DNA from: Firmicutes bacterium UBA6226
GTDB taxonomy: Bacteria > Bacillota_A > Clostridia > Peptostreptococcales > Acidaminobacteraceae
DNA length: 33,602 nucleotides
Reading direction: 5' to 3'
Assembly: GCA_002441045.1 (NCBI GenBank)
Contig: DJWQ01000018.1
Span: forward strand, 1 to 33,602
Positions 31,944 through 33,602 of this stretch are shown piece after piece. The notes beneath the pieces are model-generated. The model saw nothing but the letters and a program-made list of their open reading frames with translations. It ran no database searches and was not told where the DNA came from. Numbering within the stretch: the first letter of the stretch is position 1; each line of letters starts with the position of its first letter. A program made the translations under genes and the position numbers.

Positions 31944-32597
31944 CTATGCTTCCTTTAAAGCTTTGACAAATGATTTTGCTCTTTCTGTAAATTCTTTAAA
32001 GTTCTTTTCTTTTATAAGTTTTCCATCTGTTAAACGACCGCTAATACCGAAGCCTAAATAACCAGCGTTAAAATATTCGCCAATATTTTCTTCATTGATC
32101 CCACCTGCTGCCAATAAAGGAATATGACTGATTGGACCTTTAATATCTTTTACATATTTTAATCCGAGATAGCCTGCTGGAAAGACCTTGACGATATCTG
32201 CACCATACTGGTGAGCACTAACGATCTCAGTAGGCGTCATAGCACCAGGAATTGAAGTTAAGCCTAACTCTTTTGTATAACGAATAATTTCTGGATCTAC
32301 ATTTGGAGAAATTATATAAGTTGCACCTGCTTCAGCAGCCGCTTTAACTTGATCTAATGTAAGAACCGTACCTGCTCCAAACTGCATTTTATCTCCTAAG
32401 TTTGCCACCAACATCGCGATCGCTTCAGACGTTTTACGGATACAATCTGCGTCACTTTGGTCAAAAGTGACTTCGATTAACTTAATACCACCTTCAAATA
32501 GTGCATTTGCAAGGTTTAGAAGATCTTCGCCATATAATTTACGACAAATGGTAACTATACCATTTTCTAATATAAATTCTGACGTTTTTTCAGACAT
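31944..32597 (-). CDS. KDPG/KHG-type aldolase, stand-alone
   Basis: A 217-residue class I aldolase of the Eda family, first gene of the operon. Glu42 in IEVTFDQ and the Schiff-base Lys137 in IVKVFPAG are present, as are FGAGTVLT (73-80) and LLAAGGI. Unlike the fusion protein in the same operon, the position of the substrate-binding Arg after IEVT is not Arg (FDQ), and SPNVD replaces the usual SPG. So it may prefer another keto-deoxy acid, such as a galactonate-derived or non-phosphorylated one (inference). The ATG has AAAGGAG seven bases upstream. Confidence 0.87.
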   Translation of the reverse strand: MSEKTSEFILENGIVTICRKLYGEDLLNLANALFEGGIKLIEVTFDQSDADCIRKTSEAIAMLVANLGDKMQFGAGTVLTLDQVKAAAEAGATYIISPNVDPEIIRYTKELGLTSIPGAMTPTEIVSAHQYGADIVKVFPAGYLGLKYVKDIKGPISHIPLLAAGGINEENIGEYFNAGYLGFGISGRLTDGKLIKEKNFKEFTERAKSFVKALKEA

Positions 32598-32627
32598 TAT
32601 AATCTCCTTTCATATTTCAATGTATAT

Positions 32628-32687
32628 TGTTCATCATATATGAACATTGTTTAACATAAATTTATCAGACTATTTACGTATTGTCAA
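32628..32687 (-). promoter_or_regulatory. promoter and operator of the KDG-TTT operon
   Basis: Minus-strand TTGACA (32687-32682), 17-base spacer, TAAATT (32664-32659). Just downstream of the predicted start lies a perfect inverted repeat TGTTCAT-CATAT-ATGAACA (32628-32646), a good place for a repressor to block transcription. A further TGAACAT half-site lies at 32733-32739. The likely binder is the IclR protein encoded at the end of the operon (inference). Confidence 0.75.
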
Positions 32688-32782
32688 CAATTTTTGATGC
32701 TTTAAATTGCAATTAAATTATGTTTAATTTCTTGAACATAGCTACAATCGTTACTAATTGAGTAACCAAAGTCTATCAAAAC

Positions 32783-32814
32783 AAAAAACCTCAAGTTTTT
32801 AACTTGAGGTTTTT
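32783..32814 (-). terminator. bidirectional intrinsic terminator after the MFS gene
   Basis: Perfect 11-base stem AACCTCAAGTT (32787-32797) / AACTTGAGGTT (32801-32811) with TTT loop; A-run before and T-run after, so it works on either strand. It separates the MFS gene from the KDG-TTT operon promoter. Confidence 0.92.
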
Positions 32815-32890
32815 AACACACTATTTTTAGTTGATTCAATAATTACTTAGTTTAATTATTAGTTAGCTTTATTATTAGATAGTTTGAGTC

Positions 32891-33602
32891 TTACTCTGTC
32901 TGTATGACATTCTCTAACTTTCGTTTTGTACTAACATGATACACAAGTGTTGCAATTACGATCAGAACACCTGCTATTCCTAGCATAAGTCCCATTCCTG
33001 ATCCGACACGATCTCCAAAAATTCTTGTAATCCATCCAAGATTCCCAGTTTGTAGAGCAGGCTCTAAAAATCGATCAACTATGGGACCGACCACTAAAAA
33101 TGATATCGGCGCTAAACCATATGCAACTTGATAGGCAATAGAAAAAACGCGACCTTGTAGCGGGCCAGGTACTGTATCCTGTAAAACCGTTCTAAAAATT
33201 GCATTTAGAACAGGTAAAGGAACCATACATAGAATTAGAAATAAGCCAAGACCTATGGCGTGTCTGGCGATTCCAAAAGCAAGCATCGAAATTCCTGTTA
33301 ACCCCATCATCAGTGCTATCAATCTATTTTTGTTCTTTGGTAAACCGAAAATGGTCACCAATAACCCACCTAAAAAAGCTGCACCACTCATTATTGCCAT
33401 CATCACCGAAAGAATCATTTCATCCCCTGTTATAGAAAGTATATAAGGAATTACTAATTCAAGTGGACCATTCAATAAAAAATTTACAACAGCAACATAT
33501 GCGATTAAACCTAATAGTGCTTTCGTTTTTAAAAGATAGCGCACTCCTACTCTCATCCCTTCATTGATGGTATCCTCTATCGCTAAAGGAATATCAGGAA
33601 AC
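32891..33602 (-). CDS. MFS transporter, C-terminal half (runs off the window)
   Basis: The last 236 codons of a major facilitator family permease; the frame is open to the window edge, so the N-terminal half lies outside. The visible part starts in the central cytoplasmic loop (DTINEGMRVGVRYLL) and has about six membrane helices. The loop VPGPLQGRVFSIAYQVAYGL is typical of macrolide/multidrug exporters of the MefA/EntS type, which often have PxxLQGRVFS at this place. A drug or metabolite export role is likely but substrate is unknown. A strong terminator follows its stop. Confidence 0.85.
   Translation of the reverse strand, partial: FPDIPLAIEDTINEGMRVGVRYLLKTKALLGLIAYVAVVNFLLNGPLELVIPYILSITGDEMILSVMMAIMSGAAFLGGLLVTIFGLPKNKNRLIALMMGLTGISMLAFGIARHAIGLGLFLILCMVPLPVLNAIFRTVLQDTVPGPLQGRVFSIAYQVAYGLAPISFLVVGPIVDRFLEPALQTGNLGWITRIFGDRVGSGMGLMLGIAGVLIVIATLVYHVSTKRKLENVIQTE

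Noticed and set aside
1..33602. CRISPR arrays, tRNA or rRNA genes, insertion sequences, phage attachment sites
   Set aside because: No regularly spaced repeats, transposase genes or RNA gene signatures were seen on either strand.

Overview
The window is AT-rich, with short intergenic gaps, strong AGGAG-type ribosome binding sites, sigma-A type promoters, a CIRCE heat-shock operator, a class B sortase and T-rich intrinsic terminators. Together these suggest a low-GC Gram-positive bacterium of the class Clostridia. I cannot place it to genus from sequence alone. Most genes lie on the minus strand, so operons below are described in transcription order, from high to low coordinates.

Left part (1-5100): the N-terminal 295 codons of clpB behind a perfect CIRCE operator; a DUF302 protein; a DUF2804 protein; a class B sortase that looks like a lipoprotein (plus strand); and a convergent aldehyde dehydrogenase whose terminator hairpin lies inside the 3' end of the sortase gene. 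Next (5100-9163) is a tight four-gene operon, MBOAT acyltransferase - DHHW protein - SGNH hydrolase - DUF4358 lipoprotein, which looks like an acyl-transfer system for an extracellular polymer.

Centre (9277-19719): a complete hisZ-G-D-C-B-H-A-F-IE operon, followed without a visible terminator by a fused trehalose-6-phosphate synthase/phosphatase and a hotdog thioesterase. The operon is preceded by the most striking element of the window: a sigma-A promoter, a 17-residue leader peptide with four consecutive His codons, an antiterminator and a UUCG-capped intrinsic terminator. This is a classical ribosome-dependent histidine attenuator, where a low-GC Gram-positive would more usually have a T-box. 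No histidinol-phosphatase gene is present.

Right part: a metallophosphoesterase and a GT51 transglycosylase; an FNR-like flavoprotein with Cys-rich ends and its own promoter; a divergent padR / chromate transporter (chrA) pair with repeated ATATCG-type operator candidates, which recur before a 51-residue membrane protein and an EamA permease; then an eight-gene catabolic operon (32597 to 25126): KDPG-type aldolase, KDG kinase, KDPG aldolase fused to a VOC domain, DapA-family lyase/aldolase, TctC, TctB, TctA and an IclR regulator. Its promoter is followed by a perfect TGTTCAT-N5-ATGAACA operator. The logic is uptake of a carboxylate or sugar acid by a tripartite tricarboxylate transporter, conversion through a 2-keto-3-deoxy acid to pyruvate plus a C3 unit, and feedback by the IclR protein. 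The window ends inside an MFS exporter gene.
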